Notes under the pieces: generated by a model
What the model saw: only the letters and a program-made list of their open reading frames with translations
The model's database searches: none
Told to the model about the DNA's origin: nothing
Part shown: positions 63,560 through 64,000 of the stretch, piece after piece
Numbering within the stretch: position 1 is the first letter of the stretch
Layout: each line of letters starts with the position of its first letter
Source: Polyodon spathula
Taxonomy: Eukaryota; Chordata; Actinopteri; Acipenseriformes; Polyodontidae
Assembly (NCBI RefSeq): GCF_017654505.1
Contig: NC_054569.1
Span: 5,198,006-5,262,005, forward strand
Length of the DNA stretch: 64,000 bases
Direction: 5' to 3'
Position numbers and translations under genes: made by a program

Positions 63560-63960
63560 AATAGTGAAATACCCAGTTTAATATTGTATAATGATGTTTG
63601 GAGGTTATGCTGTAGTTTAATATTGTATAACGATGTTTAGAGGTTACGCTGTAGTTTAATATTGTATAACGATGTTTGGAGGTTACGCTGTAGTTTAATA
63701 TTGTATAACGACGTTTGGAGGTTACGCTGTAGTTTAATATTGTATAACGACGTTTGGAGGTTACGCTGTAGTTTAATATTGTATAACGACGTTTGGAGGT
63801 TACGCTGTAGTTTAATATTGTATAACGATGTTTAGAGGTTATGCTGTAGTTTAATATTGTATAACGACGTTTGGAGGTTACGCTGTAGTTTAATATTGTA
63901 TAACGACTTTTGGAGGTTACGCTGTAGTTTAATATTGCATAACGATGTTTGGAGGTTATA
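63560..63960. repeat. about 40-bp repeat, 10 copies
   Basis: Unit TTTAATATTGTATAACGATG, TTTGGAGGTTACGCTGTAG. No signal exon for the class I gene was found between 62987 and the right edge. Confidence 0.96.
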
Positions 63961-64000
63961 TAGCATTCCCTTTTTTTAAATTCCTGTGTTTTATTTACAA

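Overview
This is vertebrate nuclear DNA, most likely from a ray-finned fish. Genes are split into short exons with GT-AG introns. The two left-hand genes, bace1 and cep164, lie head to head as they do on human chromosome 11q23. The filler is typical of fish genomes: Tc1-like transposons, a tRNA-derived SINE with a V-SINE-like tail, a DIRS-type fragment, hAT remnants, an R2-type LINE remnant, solo LTRs, and very many minisatellites. An early-branching fish such as a sturgeon or paddlefish is my guess. The sequence alone does not settle the species.

Layout. (1) 1-4068, minus strand: the first four coding exons of bace1 (beta-secretase 1); the rest lies off the left edge. (2) About 4070-7240: the shared bace1/cep164 promoter interval, with an RFX-type X-box and a likely non-coding first exon of cep164. 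(3) 7240-21501, plus strand: the N-terminal half of cep164 (centriolar distal-appendage protein) in at least nine exons. One intron holds a 5.6-kb array of a 60-bp unit. Just after that array is a possible 1.67-kb extra exon with broken reading frame. (4) 21505-22483 is a minisatellite that runs into a 500-N assembly gap (22484-22983); cep164 does not resume on the other side. (5) 22984-64000: an MHC class I region on the minus strand. A lone signal-peptide exon (23391-23337) faces the gap. Much further right are the alpha1, alpha2, alpha3, transmembrane and three cytoplasmic exons of one class I gene (62986 down to 38559). Its own signal exon is not seen and probably lies beyond 64000.

The class I gene stretches over at least 24 kb because its introns are packed with tandem repeats and mobile elements. 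These include about 34 copies of a unit that carries telomeric CCCTAA hexamers, a 2.4-kb TCTAATC-rich array, six copies of one solo-LTR family, several dead Tc1 elements and an R2-type LINE remnant. All exon phases in the three genes are mutually consistent. The class I product has lost most of the residues that hold peptide ends in classical molecules, so it looks non-classical.

Most long open frames here are by-products of stop-free tandem repeats whose period is a multiple of three, and I do not treat them as genes. I saw no tRNA or rRNA genes, no CRISPR array, and no clearly new molecular system. The points most worth checking are the divergent class I gene, the possible large cep164 exon, the join at the gap, and the telomere-bearing minisatellite.
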